A DNA stretch of 33,983 nt. It comes from Enterobacter sp. (lineage in GTDB: Bacteria > Pseudomonadota > Gammaproteobacteria > Enterobacterales > Enterobacteriaceae). Below, piece by piece: positions 15,743 to 24,490 of this stretch. A program made the translations under genes and the position numbers. How positions within the stretch are numbered: the first letter of the stretch is position 1; every line of letters starts with the position of its first letter. Location of the stretch: assembly GCA_022649305.1 (NCBI GenBank), contig JALCNW010000048.1, forward strand, positions 1 through 33,983, in the 5' to 3' direction. The notes under the pieces were generated by a model, which did no database searches, had not been told where the DNA came from, and saw nothing but the letters and a program-made list of their open reading frames with translations.

Positions 15743-16729
15743 TTAGAAGATCTTCGAGAACTTATCAATGTTGCTGGCATCGTACACAAACGGTTCGGCC
15801 ATCGCGCCATTACCGTCGGCATCGAGCTTCACTTTGCCCAGTTTGCCCATGCTGGCTTCACCTTTGGTGGCGGTGCCTTTCACCAGATCGTCTGCCAGGT
15901 AAGTGGCGGCATAGCCAAGGTCAATCGGGTTCCAGATGGCGAAGCTTTTACTTGCCCCGGATTTCACCGCACCCGCCATTTCAGACGGCAGGCCCAAACC
16001 GGTGACGTACACTTTGCCAATCTTGCCCTGATCCTTCACCGCCTGTGCAGCGGCCACGATGCCGACGGACGACGGAGAGACGATCACTTTTAAATCGGGA
16101 TAGGTTTTCAGCAGGCCGACCGCTTCGCGGTAGCTTTTATCAGAGAGATCGTCGCCGTAGGCCACGGTCACGAGGTTAACGGACGGGTACTGCGGCAGCA
16201 CCTTTTTCATCTCGGCAATCCAGGTATTCTGGTTGGTCGAGGTCGGCGTAGCGCTGAGTACCGCCACATCGCCTTTCTCGACGTTCAGCGCTTTTAACGC
16301 TTCGGCGGCGAGCTTGACGTTGGTTTCGCCAATCAGTGCGTTATTGGATGGATTCAGGTGGATTTGACGGCCAGCTTTCGCCACGCCGGAATCCCACGAC
16401 ACCACTTTGATGCCGCGCTGCATCGCTTTTTTCAGCACCGGTACTAAAGCATCAGGATCGTTGGCAGAAATGGCGATCGCATCCACACCCTGGGCGATCA
16501 GTCCGTTCAGCACTTCGATCTGCGCTTCCGCCGTGGTGGTGGTCGGGCCGGTATAAATCACTTTTACATCGCCTAACTCTTTCGCGGCTTCCTGCGCGCC
16601 AACGTTCGCAGCCTCGAAGAATCCATTTCCGAGGGATTTCGCCACAAGGGCGATTTTGACTTCTGCTAGTGCGGAACCGGACAACGCCAGAGCGGCAACG
16701 GTGAGGATCAAGCTTGTCTTTATTTTCAT
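15743..16729 (-). CDS. Periplasmic rhamnose-binding protein of the ABC importer
   Basis: A 328-aa periplasmic sugar-binding protein (Peripla_BP_4/RbsB-like). The Sec signal is residues 1-22 with cleavage after SALA, giving mature EVKIALVAKSLGNGFF. Typical parts are GLIAQGVDAIAISANDP (hinge and sugar contact), VVSWDSGVAKAGRQIHLN and VSPSSVGIVAAAQAV. It captures rhamnose in the periplasm for the RhaP/RhaQ channel; specificity is inferred from the operon and from likeness to Rhizobium RhaS. That name collides with the AraC-type activator rhaS at 20714, so no symbol is given. It starts 83 bases after rhaD on the same strand with an intercistronic hairpin but no clear promoter of its own. Confidence 0.92.
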   Translation of the reverse strand: MKIKTSLILTVAALALSGSALAEVKIALVAKSLGNGFFEAANVGAQEAAKELGDVKVIYTGPTTTTAEAQIEVLNGLIAQGVDAIAISANDPDALVPVLKKAMQRGIKVVSWDSGVAKAGRQIHLNPSNNALIGETNVKLAAEALKALNVEKGDVAVLSATPTSTNQNTWIAEMKKVLPQYPSVNLVTVAYGDDLSDKSYREAVGLLKTYPDLKVIVSPSSVGIVAAAQAVKDQGKIGKVYVTGLGLPSEMAGAVKSGASKSFAIWNPIDLGYAATYLADDLVKGTATKGEASMGKLGKVKLDADGNGAMAEPFVYDASNIDKFSKIF

Positions 16730-16780
16730 TGCTTTTACTCCACTGAATAAGTGAGTTGTGTAGGGATTGCAGGTGGTTTT

Positions 16781-16804
16781 CGCCCCGTCTCATTGAGCGG
16801 GGCG
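16781..16804 (-). other. Hairpin between rhaD and the binding-protein gene
   Basis: CGCCCCG and CGGGGCG pair around a 10-base loop. In the direction of operon transcription (minus) it is followed by AAAACC, not a T-run, so it should not be a full rho-independent terminator. It marks the junction between the ancestral rhaBAD part and the ABC module and could stabilise or segment the message. Confidence 0.55.
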
Positions 16805-16812
16805 CGATGTTT

Positions 16813-17643
16813 TTATAGGTACAAATCTAACGCCGACTGCATTGGGGTGACGCCAAAACGTTGGCCCAACGCAATCAGTTCTTCTCGGGTGATGGTCTGC
16901 TTCATGCCACCCATCGAATAGACTTTGACTAAGACTTCAGCCGATTTCTCGGCGGTGTCGATCAGGCCAAACGCTTCGTCCAGCGTCGGACCGCTGCCGA
17001 ACACGCCGTGGAACGGCCATAGCACCAGCGAATGTTTTTGCATGTCCCGCGCGGTCGCTTCGCCGATTTCGTCGGTACCCGGCACCATCCACGGCAGAAT
17101 GCCCACGCCGTCCGGGAACACCACCAGACATTCGGTGCTGCCTTCCCACAGTTTGCGGGTAATGAAATCAGCGCTGTTTTCCAGCACGTAGGTCAGCGCG
17201 ATCAGGTTGGTGGCGTGGCAGTGCATGATCACGCGGTCTTTACCGTGGGTCGCTTTAATGCGCTCGCAGTGGGAAAGGAAGTGCGCCGGCAGTTCGGAAG
17301 TTGGCACCGCTTCGTTCGTTAGCCCCCAAAGAATGTGGTAGCCCGCGCCGTCGCTGTCCACTTTTACCACGCCTAAATTCGCGGCCGGGTCGAGCTGCAC
17401 ATTGCGGAAGAACTTGCCGGAACCGGTAACGATAAACGGCGTATTGGCGAGCATCGGCATCGGCTGGCTCAGCGCAATGTAGCGTGGCTTCTGGTGGAAA
17501 TCGGCTTCGAACGGTGCGATATCCACATCGTCGAGACGCAGCGTCAGGTTGCCGCCGTTGCGCTCGTCCCAGCCTTTCAGCCAGGCGTCGGTGGTGGCTT
17601 TAATCATGCCCTGGACGAACCAGGAAGTCGTGATGGTTGGCAT
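16813..17643 (-). CDS. rhaD: Rhamnulose-1-phosphate aldolase
   Basis: Class II zinc aldolase splitting L-rhamnulose-1-phosphate into DHAP and L-lactaldehyde. With ATG 17643 the protein is 276 aa (E. coli 274) and numbering matches E. coli: E117 (TSELPAHF), zinc ligands H141 and H143 (MHCHATN) and the third His in WPFHGVFG. An alternative ATG three codons upstream (17652) lies only 2 bases from AGGA, too close, whereas 17643 is at about 11 bases; alignment with E. coli also favours 17643. Near-identical to E. coli over the core. Third gene of the operon, 43 bases after rhaA. Cytoplasmic tetramer in the known family. Confidence 0.96.
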   Translation of the reverse strand: MPTITTSWFVQGMIKATTDAWLKGWDERNGGNLTLRLDDVDIAPFEADFHQKPRYIALSQPMPMLANTPFIVTGSGKFFRNVQLDPAANLGVVKVDSDGAGYHILWGLTNEAVPTSELPAHFLSHCERIKATHGKDRVIMHCHATNLIALTYVLENSADFITRKLWEGSTECLVVFPDGVGILPWMVPGTDEIGEATARDMQKHSLVLWPFHGVFGSGPTLDEAFGLIDTAEKSAEVLVKVYSMGGMKQTITREELIALGQRFGVTPMQSALDLYL

Positions 17644-17686
17644 AGTGTTCATGTTCCTGTTAATTCGGTGAAGGGTAAAAGTTGTG

Positions 17687-18946
17687 TTACCCGCGCTTGC
17701 TCAACACGTCTTTCTCATATGCCCGCACGTTGTCCAGCCACTGGCTGCCCGCCGGGGCGTCGTTACGCTGGCAGTACATTTCCCACACGGCTTGCCACGG
17801 CAGGGATTTTTGCTCCTCCAGCAGGGCCAGACGCGCGGTGTAGTCGCCATCGGCCTCCAGCTGTTTCAGTGCGGAGATGGGCTCCAGCAGGGCGCGCAGC
17901 AGGGCTTTTTTCATGTTGCGCGTGCCGATGACCCATGCCGCGATGCGGTTGATGGAGGCATCAAAGAAATCGAGGCCAATGTGTACGCGGTCGAACAAAT
18001 CGTGACGGATGATTTCGCTGGCGATGGCCTGGGTTTCGTCATCCAGCAGCACCACGTGGTCGCTGTCCCAACGCACCGGACGGCTTACGTGCAGCAGCAG
18101 GCGCGGCACGTACAGCATGGCGGCGGAGATTTTGTCGGATATCACCTCTGTTGGATGGAAGTGGCCCGCGTCCAGGCACAGTGCGGTCTGGCGGCTGGTG
18201 GCGTAACCCATATAAAACTCGTTGGAGCCGACGGTGTAGCTTTCGGCACCGATGCCGAACAGCTTGCTCTCTACCGCGTCAATGTGATGGGCCGGATCGA
18301 GTTTTTCGCTGATGACCTCATCGAGCGCGTCCAGCAGGCGCTGGCGCGGGGCCAGACGGTCGACGGTAATGTCCTTCATGCCGTCCGGGATCCAGATATT
18401 CATCACCGATGGGGTGCCGAGCTGTTCGCCAAAGTAGGCTGACACGCGGCGGCTGGCCTTCACGTGATCGATCCAGAACTGGCGGATTTCCGGGTCGGCG
18501 TGGGAAAGGGTAAACCCGTCAGCGCTCAGTGGATGTGAGAAACAGGACGGGTTGAAATCCAGACCCAGCTTGTTGGCTTTTGCCCACTCGACCCAGTTCT
18601 TAAAGTGTTCTGGTTTGATTTCATTACGCGCGACCGGCTCGTCGGCCTCGTGGTAAATCGCGTGCAGGTTCAGGCGTTTTGGGCCGGGGATCAGGCTCAG
18701 CGCCAGCTCAAGATCGGCGCGGAGTTCGGTGGCGTTACGCGCTTTGCCAGGATAGTTACCGGTGGCCTGAATACCGCCCGTAAGCGCCCCGCCCGTGTTC
18801 TCGAAGCCTGCAACGTCATCGCCCTGCCAGCAGTGCATTGAGACGGGCAGACGGTCTAGCTGACGCAGCGCCTCCTCGACATCCACGCCTACGGTGGCGA
18901 AACGCTGTTTAGCCAGTTCCCAGGCTTGTTCAAGTTGAGTGGTCAT
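17687..18946 (-). CDS. rhaA: L-rhamnose isomerase
   Basis: Converts L-rhamnose to L-rhamnulose with a divalent metal (Mn/Zn), first committed step of the pathway. It is 419 aa, identical in length to E. coli, starting [16 protein letters not shown]. The TIM-barrel blocks [60 protein letters not shown] and VRWDSDHVV hold the metal and substrate ligands and are all intact. The ATG (18944-18946) overlaps the rhaB stop (18943-18945) as ATGA, so translation is coupled. The two-residue upstream extension (MRM) would lie within rhaB and is not chosen. Confidence 0.98.
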   Translation of the reverse strand: MTTQLEQAWELAKQRFATVGVDVEEALRQLDRLPVSMHCWQGDDVAGFENTGGALTGGIQATGNYPGKARNATELRADLELALSLIPGPKRLNLHAIYHEADEPVARNEIKPEHFKNWVEWAKANKLGLDFNPSCFSHPLSADGFTLSHADPEIRQFWIDHVKASRRVSAYFGEQLGTPSVMNIWIPDGMKDITVDRLAPRQRLLDALDEVISEKLDPAHHIDAVESKLFGIGAESYTVGSNEFYMGYATSRQTALCLDAGHFHPTEVISDKISAAMLYVPRLLLHVSRPVRWDSDHVVLLDDETQAIASEIIRHDLFDRVHIGLDFFDASINRIAAWVIGTRNMKKALLRALLEPISALKQLEADGDYTARLALLEEQKSLPWQAVWEMYCQRNDAPAGSQWLDNVRAYEKDVLSKRG

Positions 18947-20412
18947 GCGCAAAGCTCCTTTGTCAGTCGTTTTTGCAGAAACTGCGCCCGATAGCGGGCA
19001 ATTTCATGGCAGGAATGAGGGGTAAACGTGGTCAGCGCAGAGTTGTTGGTGACCAGGGTGCGGAAATCGTCGACGTTGGACAGCTCGTCCAGCGTCATCA
19101 GTTGAATGCCGATATTGCCGAGCGTGGAGGCCTCAATCGGCCCCGCAACCACGGTGATCCCGCAGGCGTCGGCGCACAGCTGGTTAAGTAAGTGGTTCTG
19201 ACCGCCGCCGCCCACGATATGCAGCTGGCTGAACGGCTTGCCGCGCAGTTCCGCCAGCTCGCTCAGCACGTCGGCATAGAGCAGGGCGAGGCTGTCGAAG
19301 ATGCAGCGCGCCAGTTCGGCGGCGGTGTTCGGTATTGGCTGCGCGGTGTCCCGGCAGGCGGCCTGGATTTCGGCGCTCATATTGGTCGGGTTGATAAAGC
19401 GATCGTCGTTCGGGTTAATCACAAAACGGCACGCTTTTAGCGTTTCTGTGTCGGCAATCAGCACCGACAGGTCGGTAATGTTTTGTTCTTTCAATACGCG
19501 CTGGAGCAGCCACAGGCCCATGATGTTTTTCAGCACCCGATAGCGGCCTTCTGCGCCGCCTTCGTTGGTGATATTGGCCGCCAGGGCTTTATCGCTGGTG
19601 TACGGCGTTTTGCTCTCAAAGCCCATTAGCGACCAGGTTCCGGACGAAAGATAGGCGGCGTCTTTGTCGGCCAGCGGAGAAGCAATCACCGCGCTGGCGG
19701 TGTCGTGACTGGCAACGGCAACCACCGGGATGTGATTACCCAGCGGGCAAATCCAGTGACCGATCACATTGCCGGGATGCGTCGGCGTGCCGAACCAGTC
19801 GCGTGAGGCACCGGTCCAGTTGAGCAGGTTTTCATCCCAGTTATCTGAGTTGATATTCACCAGTTGGGTGGTGGTGGCGTTGGTGTATTCCCAGTTGAGG
19901 TTGCCCGTCAGGCGATAGCTGAAGTAGTCCGGGATCAACAGGGCGTGGGCGACGTTTGCGGCCAGTTCTGGCTGTTGTTCCATGAGCGCGCGTAGCTGAT
20001 ACAGCGTGTTGAACGGTAAAAATTGAATGCCGCTACGCCCATAAATCTCCGCTTTGCCGAGCTGTTCCATCGCTCGCGCCATCACGCCGTCGGTGCGGTT
20101 ATCCCGATAGGAGACCGGCAGGCCAACGCGCGCACCGTGGCGGTCCAGCAGGACATAATCCACACCCCAGGTATCAATCCCGATACTGTCGATAAGAATG
20201 CCTTCGTCGCACACCTTGGTCAGGCCGGTGCGGATTTCTGCTTCCAGGCTGTCGATATCCCAGATATCTACGCCGTCCTGCTTTTGCAGGCAGTTAACGA
20301 AGCGGTGGATTTCGCGAAGCGAGAGTGCGCGACGTTCAGGGGCGTAGCTTGCCAGCATTACGCGGCCGCTGGACGCGCCTAAATCGACAGCCACACAATG
20401 GCGAAGAGTCAT
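18943..20412 (-). CDS. rhaB: Rhamnulokinase
   Basis: FGGY-family kinase phosphorylating L-rhamnulose to rhamnulose-1-phosphate with ATP. ATG 20412 gives 489 aa as in E. coli ([20 protein letters not shown]). The ATP-binding phosphate-1 block VDLGASSGR (near 8-16), [27 protein letters not shown] and the adenosine block [17 protein letters not shown] are present. The Cys pair region in QAACRD and ADACGI is as in E. coli. First gene of the nine-gene operon, transcribed from PrhaB immediately upstream. A longer in-frame reading to 20481 would cross the promoter and is rejected. Confidence 0.97.
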   Translation of the reverse strand: MTLRHCVAVDLGASSGRVMLASYAPERRALSLREIHRFVNCLQKQDGVDIWDIDSLEAEIRTGLTKVCDEGILIDSIGIDTWGVDYVLLDRHGARVGLPVSYRDNRTDGVMARAMEQLGKAEIYGRSGIQFLPFNTLYQLRALMEQQPELAANVAHALLIPDYFSYRLTGNLNWEYTNATTTQLVNINSDNWDENLLNWTGASRDWFGTPTHPGNVIGHWICPLGNHIPVVAVASHDTASAVIASPLADKDAAYLSSGTWSLMGFESKTPYTSDKALAANITNEGGAEGRYRVLKNIMGLWLLQRVLKEQNITDLSVLIADTETLKACRFVINPNDDRFINPTNMSAEIQAACRDTAQPIPNTAAELARCIFDSLALLYADVLSELAELRGKPFSQLHIVGGGGQNHLLNQLCADACGITVVAGPIEASTLGNIGIQLMTLDELSNVDDFRTLVTNNSALTTFTPHSCHEIARYRAQFLQKRLTKELCA

Positions 20413-20437
20413 GTTCCGGTCCTTCATTGAGTCATTA

Positions 20438-20538
20438 CCGAAGAGTGTAAGAAAAGGAACAAAAACCGACCTTCTCGCCACTGACAGCCAAAATCGGCGG
20501 CTGGCAAGAATTCAAAGATGAACGTGAGGGAGTTCACA
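20438..20538 (-). promoter_or_regulatory. PrhaB: -10, RhaS inverted repeat and CRP site
   Basis: On the minus strand: CRP site TGTGA-N6-TCACG (20523-20538), 3 bases, RhaS half-site ATCTTTGAATTCTTGCC (20503-20519), 16-base spacer, half-site TGTCAGTGGCGAGAAGG (20470-20486), then -10 TACACT (20444-20449). Each half-site is 17 bases, and the end at 20470 would be about -32. The sequence aligns clearly with the E. coli rhaBAD promoter as I remember it. This promoter should drive all nine minus-strand genes down to rhaM. Confidence 0.88.
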
Positions 20539-20605
20539 ATTTCCAGTAATAGCGGGGATTTCAGGCCATGTGACGGTTGCCTCATTTCCCGATCTTTCCG
20601 CTCGT

Positions 20606-20688
20606 TTCTTGAAAAACCGACAGGCTTTGCGCGCTTTGCTGTCGAAAATTGAAGGTGAGAACCACGTCTCTTAATTACTATTTTGAGA
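20606..20688 (+). promoter_or_regulatory. PrhaSR: RhaR inverted repeat and -10
   Basis: Half-sites TTCTTGAAAAACCGACA (20606-20622) and TGTCGAAAATTGAAGGT (20640-20656) form an inverted repeat with a 17-base spacer, the RhaR arrangement of E. coli. A -10, TACTAT (20676-20681), lies at the distance expected if 20656 is near -32, placing the start near 20688. A TGTGA at 20569-20573 may be a degenerate CRP site. Together with PrhaB this fills the 301-base rhaB/rhaS gap. Confidence 0.85.
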
Positions 20689-20713
20689 ACATTTCTCATC
20701 GGTGGTGGCCTTT

Positions 20714-21550
20714 ATGACCGTACTGCACAGCGTGGATTTTTTCCCTTCGGGTCGTTCGTCGGTTGCGATTGAGCCACGGCTTCCTCAAGCCGCTTTCCCG
20801 GAACATCACCATGATTTTCATGAGATTGTGATTGTGGAACACGGCACTGGGATTCACGTATTTAACGGCCAGCCTTACACCATCAGCGGTGGGACGGTCT
20901 GTTTTGTGCGTGACCACGACCGGCACTTGTATGAACACACCGATAATCTTTGCCTGACCAACGTGCTCTATCGTTCGCCGGATGCGTTCCAGTTTCTGTC
21001 GGGGCTAAACCAACTGCTGCCGCAGGAAAAGGACGGGCATTATCCGTCGCACTGGCGGGTGAATCAGGCCACGCTCCAGCAGGTGCGACAGCTTGTGGGC
21101 CAGATGGAGCAGTCTGAAGACAACACCGAAACCCACGCGCTGGCGACCCGCGAACTGATGTTTATGCAACTGCTGGTTCTGCTGCGTCGAAGCAGCCTGG
21201 TCGAAGGGTTAGAGAATAACGATGCGCGGCTCAACCAACTGATTGCCTGGCTGGAGGACCACTTTGCGGAGGAGGTGTGCTGGGAGACGCTGGCAGAGAG
21301 TTTTTCGCTTTCGCTGCGGACTTTGCATCGTCAGCTCAAGCAGCAGACGGGCTTAACGCCGCAGCGCTATTTAAACCGCCTGCGACTGATCAAAGCTCGT
21401 CATCTGCTGCGCCACACTGACGAAAGCGTGACGGATATTGCTTATCGCTGCGGGTTTGGCGACAGTAACCACTTTTCGACGCTATTTCGCCGCGAGTTTA
21501 GCTGGTCGCCGCGCGACATTCGTCAGGGAAGAGATACGTCGCTTCAGTAA
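20714..21550 (+). CDS. rhaS: AraC-family activator of rhaBAD and rhaT
   Basis: A 278-aa rhamnose-responsive activator, same length as E. coli RhaS, starting [13 protein letters not shown]. Residues 1-165 are the AraC-type cupin sensor domain ([19 protein letters not shown]). Residues about 175-275 hold two helix-turn-helix motifs ([16 protein letters not shown], and [20 protein letters not shown]). It binds the 17-base half-sites seen before rhaB and rhaT. A longer reading from 20702 adds MVAF and is not supported by alignment. Divergent from rhaB across a shared control region and followed by rhaR after 72 bases. Confidence 0.96.
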   Translation: MTVLHSVDFFPSGRSSVAIEPRLPQAAFPEHHHDFHEIVIVEHGTGIHVFNGQPYTISGGTVCFVRDHDRHLYEHTDNLCLTNVLYRSPDAFQFLSGLNQLLPQEKDGHYPSHWRVNQATLQQVRQLVGQMEQSEDNTETHALATRELMFMQLLVLLRRSSLVEGLENNDARLNQLIAWLEDHFAEEVCWETLAESFSLSLRTLHRQLKQQTGLTPQRYLNRLRLIKARHLLRHTDESVTDIAYRCGFGDSNHFSTLFRREFSWSPRDIRQGRDTSLQ

Positions 21551-21622
21551 CGCGAGGGCAATCACCGTTTTTTTGCTGCAAAACGGCTAATAATGTCCGG
21601 TTATTTGCCGCTGAGGTGTGCT

Positions 21623-22471
21623 GTGGGCGTTCCGTTAGTGCTTCGCAAAGCTGATTTTTTTGCCAACGCCGGACAGGCTGTCGCGGTGGCGGATCGCTAT
21701 CCGCAAAATGTCTTTGCCGAACATACCCATGAATTTTGTGAACTGGTGCTGGTGTGGCGCGGCAACGGCCTGCACGTCCTCAACGACCGTCCTTACCGCA
21801 TCACGCGCGGCGATCTGTTTTACATCCGTGCCGAAGATAAACACTCTTACGCGTCGGTAAACGATCTGGTGCTCCAGAATGTGATTTATTGCCCGGAAAG
21901 GCTGAAGCTCAATATTGACTGGGCGTCCACGATTCCAGGGCTGAATAACGCATACGGCACGTCGCACTGGCGCTTGAGCAGTAACGGCATGGCGCAGGTC
22001 CGACCGGTCATCACCCAGCTTGAGCAGGAGAGCCAAAAAGCCGATCCGCTGGCGAACGACATGGCGGAACTGCTGTTTGCTCAGTTGGTGATGACGCTGA
22101 AACGCTACCGTTACGCCATTGATAACGCGTGCGCGAACGAGCAGGAAGCGCTGCTCGATAAACTGATCACCACCCTGGCAGGCAGCCTTAACCGCAGCTT
22201 TGTGCTGGAGAAATTTTGCGAACAGGAGCAGTGCAGCGAGCGGACGTTACGCCAGCAGTTTCGCACGCAGACGGGCATGACGGTGAACCACTATTTGCGC
22301 CAGCTGCGGATCTGCCACGCGCAATATTTGCTGCAACATACGGAGCTGATGGTGAGTGAGGTGGCTATGCGCTGCGGCTTTGAGGACAGTAACTATTTTT
22401 CTGTGGTGTTTAACCGTGAGCTGGGGATGACGCCGGTTCAGTGGCGTCATCGTAGTCGAAAAGCCGCGTAA
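21623..22471 (+). CDS. rhaR: AraC-family activator of rhaSR
   Basis: A 282-aa rhamnose sensor that activates rhaSR transcription. I choose GTG 21623: GAGG at 21613-21616 sits 6 bases upstream and it gives exactly 282 aa with V-L-R-K-A-D-F-F aligned to the start of E. coli RhaR. ATG 21593 in the same frame lacks a ribosome-binding site. Cupin domain ([19 protein letters not shown]) then two HTH motifs ([17 protein letters not shown], and [20 protein letters not shown]). Before it, CCGTTTT and AAAACGG (21565-21586) can pair in the rhaS-rhaR gap. Its stop touches the rhaT stop with no base between. Confidence 0.94.
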   Translation: MGVPLVLRKADFFANAGQAVAVADRYPQNVFAEHTHEFCELVLVWRGNGLHVLNDRPYRITRGDLFYIRAEDKHSYASVNDLVLQNVIYCPERLKLNIDWASTIPGLNNAYGTSHWRLSSNGMAQVRPVITQLEQESQKADPLANDMAELLFAQLVMTLKRYRYAIDNACANEQEALLDKLITTLAGSLNRSFVLEKFCEQEQCSERTLRQQFRTQTGMTVNHYLRQLRICHAQYLLQHTELMVSEVAMRCGFEDSNYFSVVFNRELGMTPVQWRHRSRKAA

Positions 22472-23506
22472 TCAGCTCGCCATGCCGAGACCGACAATGT
22501 TGGCGGCAATAATAATCACCACGCAGCCCAGGCTCAGCACGCCGACCGGACGACGCCCGGCGTTCTTCCACTCCTTCAGCACCAGCCCAACCAACCCGCC
22601 GCACAGCACGTAGAAGCTCATGTGCAGCATCCAGCTCATGTAGTCATACTGTGGCGGAATACTGGCGTGGCCCCAGGCGTAAAAGAAGAACTGCAAATAC
22701 CACATCAGGCCACCGAGCGCCGAGAGCAGCACGTTGGTGATGATTAAGGATTTTGCCACCGAGAAGTCGGCTTTTACCGACAGGTTCTTCACTTTTGCCA
22801 GACGAATGATGCAGAAACCAAGGTTAACTAACGCCCCGCCGCCCATGATCACCACGTAGCTCGGGAGCGCGACGTAAAGCGGGTCAACGCCCAGCGCGGC
22901 GGCGGCTTCGTGCATTGGTTTGGCGGCGTTCATCGCAAACGACATGCCTGCCGAGAAAATACCGCACATGACCGCCAGCACCAGGCCTTTCTTCAGATTG
23001 AAGTCTTCAGCCTTGATGCCCATTTTGCGCTCTTTCAACTGGCCTGCGCGGGTGACAATCCCCACGCCAATCACCGCAACCAGCACGCCCAACAGCGTCA
23101 TCCGCCCACCCTGGGTGTTAATCAGCACGTCGAAGTTACCGTTCAGGATTGGCGTCATCAGCGTGCCGACAATCAGCGTAATCCCGATGGCGATCCCAAT
23201 ACCCATCGACATGCCGAGATAGCGCATGGTAAGGCCGTAGTTGATATTACCGATGCCCCACATCGCGCCAAACAAAAAGACCGGCAGCAGCGTGGAGGCG
23301 CTAAAAGAGGAGAAATATCCCCAAAAATCAGGGAGGAGTAGAGCGCTGACCGTCCAGGGCAGAATAAGCCACGAAACAGTACCGCCGACGGACCACATGG
23401 TTTCCCATGACCAATGTTTTACCTTTTTAAACGGGGCATAGAAACAGGCTGCACTGGCTGCGCCTATCAAATGCCAGAAAATACCCATCGTAATCGCATG
23501 ATTCAT
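22472..23506 (-). CDS. rhaT: L-rhamnose/H+ symporter
   Basis: A 344-aa inner-membrane symporter, same length as E. coli RhaT, with about ten helices ([20 protein letters not shown] at the N-terminus, DMT-like superfamily). Blocks such as [20 protein letters not shown] and [21 protein letters not shown] are typical of RhaT. It imports rhamnose driven by the proton gradient, in parallel with the ABC importer of the neighbouring operon. Transcribed convergently with rhaR, sharing no spacer (rhaR TAA 22469-22471, rhaT TGA 22472-22474), so the two messages overlap at their 3' ends. Own RhaS/CRP-controlled promoter upstream. Confidence 0.97.
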   Translation of the reverse strand: MNHAITMGIFWHLIGAASAACFYAPFKKVKHWSWETMWSVGGTVSWLILPWTVSALLLPDFWGYFSSFSASTLLPVFLFGAMWGIGNINYGLTMRYLGMSMGIGIAIGITLIVGTLMTPILNGNFDVLINTQGGRMTLLGVLVAVIGVGIVTRAGQLKERKMGIKAEDFNLKKGLVLAVMCGIFSAGMSFAMNAAKPMHEAAAALGVDPLYVALPSYVVIMGGGALVNLGFCIIRLAKVKNLSVKADFSVAKSLIITNVLLSALGGLMWYLQFFFYAWGHASIPPQYDYMSWMLHMSFYVLCGGLVGLVLKEWKNAGRRPVGVLSLGCVVIIIAANIVGLGMAS

Positions 23507-23551
23507 TTTTACATCCTCATCGTTTTTATAGGTCGTTGGCTTCCCTCCGAC

Positions 23552-23652
23552 CCGATGAGTGTAAAAATTAAGCGGTGAGCGAACCTTCAGAAGGTTGCCG
23601 TACTTTTCGTGTGAATGGCAGTCAGCACGTTAACCGCGTGAGCAGACTCACA
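23552..23652 (-). promoter_or_regulatory. PrhaT: RhaS inverted repeat, CRP site and -10 matching PrhaB geometry
   Basis: On the minus strand: CRP site TGTGA-N6-TCACG (23637-23652), 3 bases, half-site TTAACGTGCTGACTGCC (23617-23633), 16-base spacer, half-site CGGCAACCTTCTGAAGG (23584-23600), then -10 TACACT (23558-23563). Every spacing (3, 17, 16, 17 and 20 bases to the -10) equals that of PrhaB, although the upstream half-site is less like its counterpart. So both importers and the enzymes should be co-induced. Confidence 0.85.
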
Positions 23653-23701
23653 ATTTCTTGAATGGTACAAAAAGTTATAACCTTATAAAAACTACGGCAT
23701 T

Positions 23702-23737
23702 GATAATCATTTTCAATATCATTTAATTAACTATAAT
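23702..23737 (+). promoter_or_regulatory. sodA promoter with Fur box
   Basis: GATAATCATTTTCAATATC (23702-23720) matches 15 of 19 positions of the Fur consensus. A -10, TATAAT (23732-23737), follows. The whole block to the start codon resembles the E. coli sodA promoter closely, so iron repression through Fur is very likely retained. I did not fix SoxS or ArcA sites. Confidence 0.8.
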
Positions 23738-23795
23738 GAACCAACTGCTTACGCGGCATTAACAGCTGTGCCGCCCGACAATAATGGAGAGGATT

Positions 23796-24416
23796 ATGAG
23801 TTATACACTGCCATCCCTGCCGTATGCCTATGACGCACTGGAACCGCATTTCGACAAGCAGACGATGGAAATCCATCACACTAAACACCACCAGGCTTAT
23901 GTAAACAACGCGAACGCTGCGCTGGAAAGCCTGCCAGAATTCGCTAATCTGCCGGTTGAAGAGCTGATCGCTAAACTGGACCAGCTGCCAGCAGACAAGA
24001 AAACCGTACTGCGCAACAACGCGGGCGGTCACGCTAACCACAGCCTGTTCTGGAAAGGCCTGAAAACCGGTACCACCCTGCAGGGCGACCTGAAAGCGGC
24101 TATCGAGCGCGACTTCGGTTCTGTAGATAACTTCAAAGCAGAATTTGAAAAAGCGGCTGCGACCCGTTTCGGCTCTGGCTGGGCGTGGCTGGTACTGAAA
24201 GGCGACAAACTGGCCGTGGTATCTACCGCGAACCAGGATTCCCCGCTGATGGGTGAAGCGGTTTCTGGCGTGTCTGGTTTCCCAATTGTGGGCCTGGACG
24301 TGTGGGAACACGCGTACTACCTGAAATTCCAGAACCGTCGCCCGGACTACATCAAAGCCTTCTGGGATGTAGTGAACTGGGACGAAGCAGCAGCACGTTT
24401 CGCCGCTAAAAAATAA
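23796..24416 (+). CDS. sodA: Manganese superoxide dismutase
   Basis: Cytoplasmic Mn-dependent enzyme converting superoxide to hydrogen peroxide and oxygen. ATG 23796 with GGAGAGG upstream gives 206 aa, the E. coli length. Metal ligands are H27 (EIHHTKHHQ), H82 ([11 protein letters not shown]), D168 and H172 ([10 protein letters not shown]). GGHANH and the DVWEHAYY signature identify the Fe/Mn-SOD family, and the Gly-Gly preceding HANH suits the Mn type. Divergent from rhaT; followed by its own terminator. In E. coli kdgT lies between sodA and yiiM; here it is absent. Confidence 0.98.
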   Translation: MSYTLPSLPYAYDALEPHFDKQTMEIHHTKHHQAYVNNANAALESLPEFANLPVEELIAKLDQLPADKKTVLRNNAGGHANHSLFWKGLKTGTTLQGDLKAAIERDFGSVDNFKAEFEKAAATRFGSGWAWLVLKGDKLAVVSTANQDSPLMGEAVSGVSGFPIVGLDVWEHAYYLKFQNRRPDYIKAFWDVVNWDEAAARFAAKK

Positions 24417-24437
24417 GGTTGCATTGCCGCCTGTGAG

Positions 24438-24464
24438 AAGCGAGTCTGATGACTCGCTTTTTTT
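24438..24464 (+). terminator. sodA rho-independent terminator
   Basis: AAGCGAGTC-TGAT-GACTCGCTT is a perfect 9-bp stem ending in a run of seven T (24458-24464). It ends 26 bases before the yiiM ATG, so yiiM probably has separate or read-through expression. Confidence 0.92.
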
Positions 24465-24490
24465 GTATCTGTAAAAAGGAGTCACGATAC

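Noticed and set aside
15743..16729. Importer as an AI-2 (Lsr) or ribose system
   Set aside because: The fold and composition are similar, but placement inside the rha operon, with no lsrK/lsrR/lsrF or rbsK nearby, favours rhamnose.
16781..16804. Terminator isolating rhaBAD from the ABC importer
   Set aside because: The T-run is on the opposite strand only; in the direction of the operon A/C bases follow, so complete termination is unlikely.
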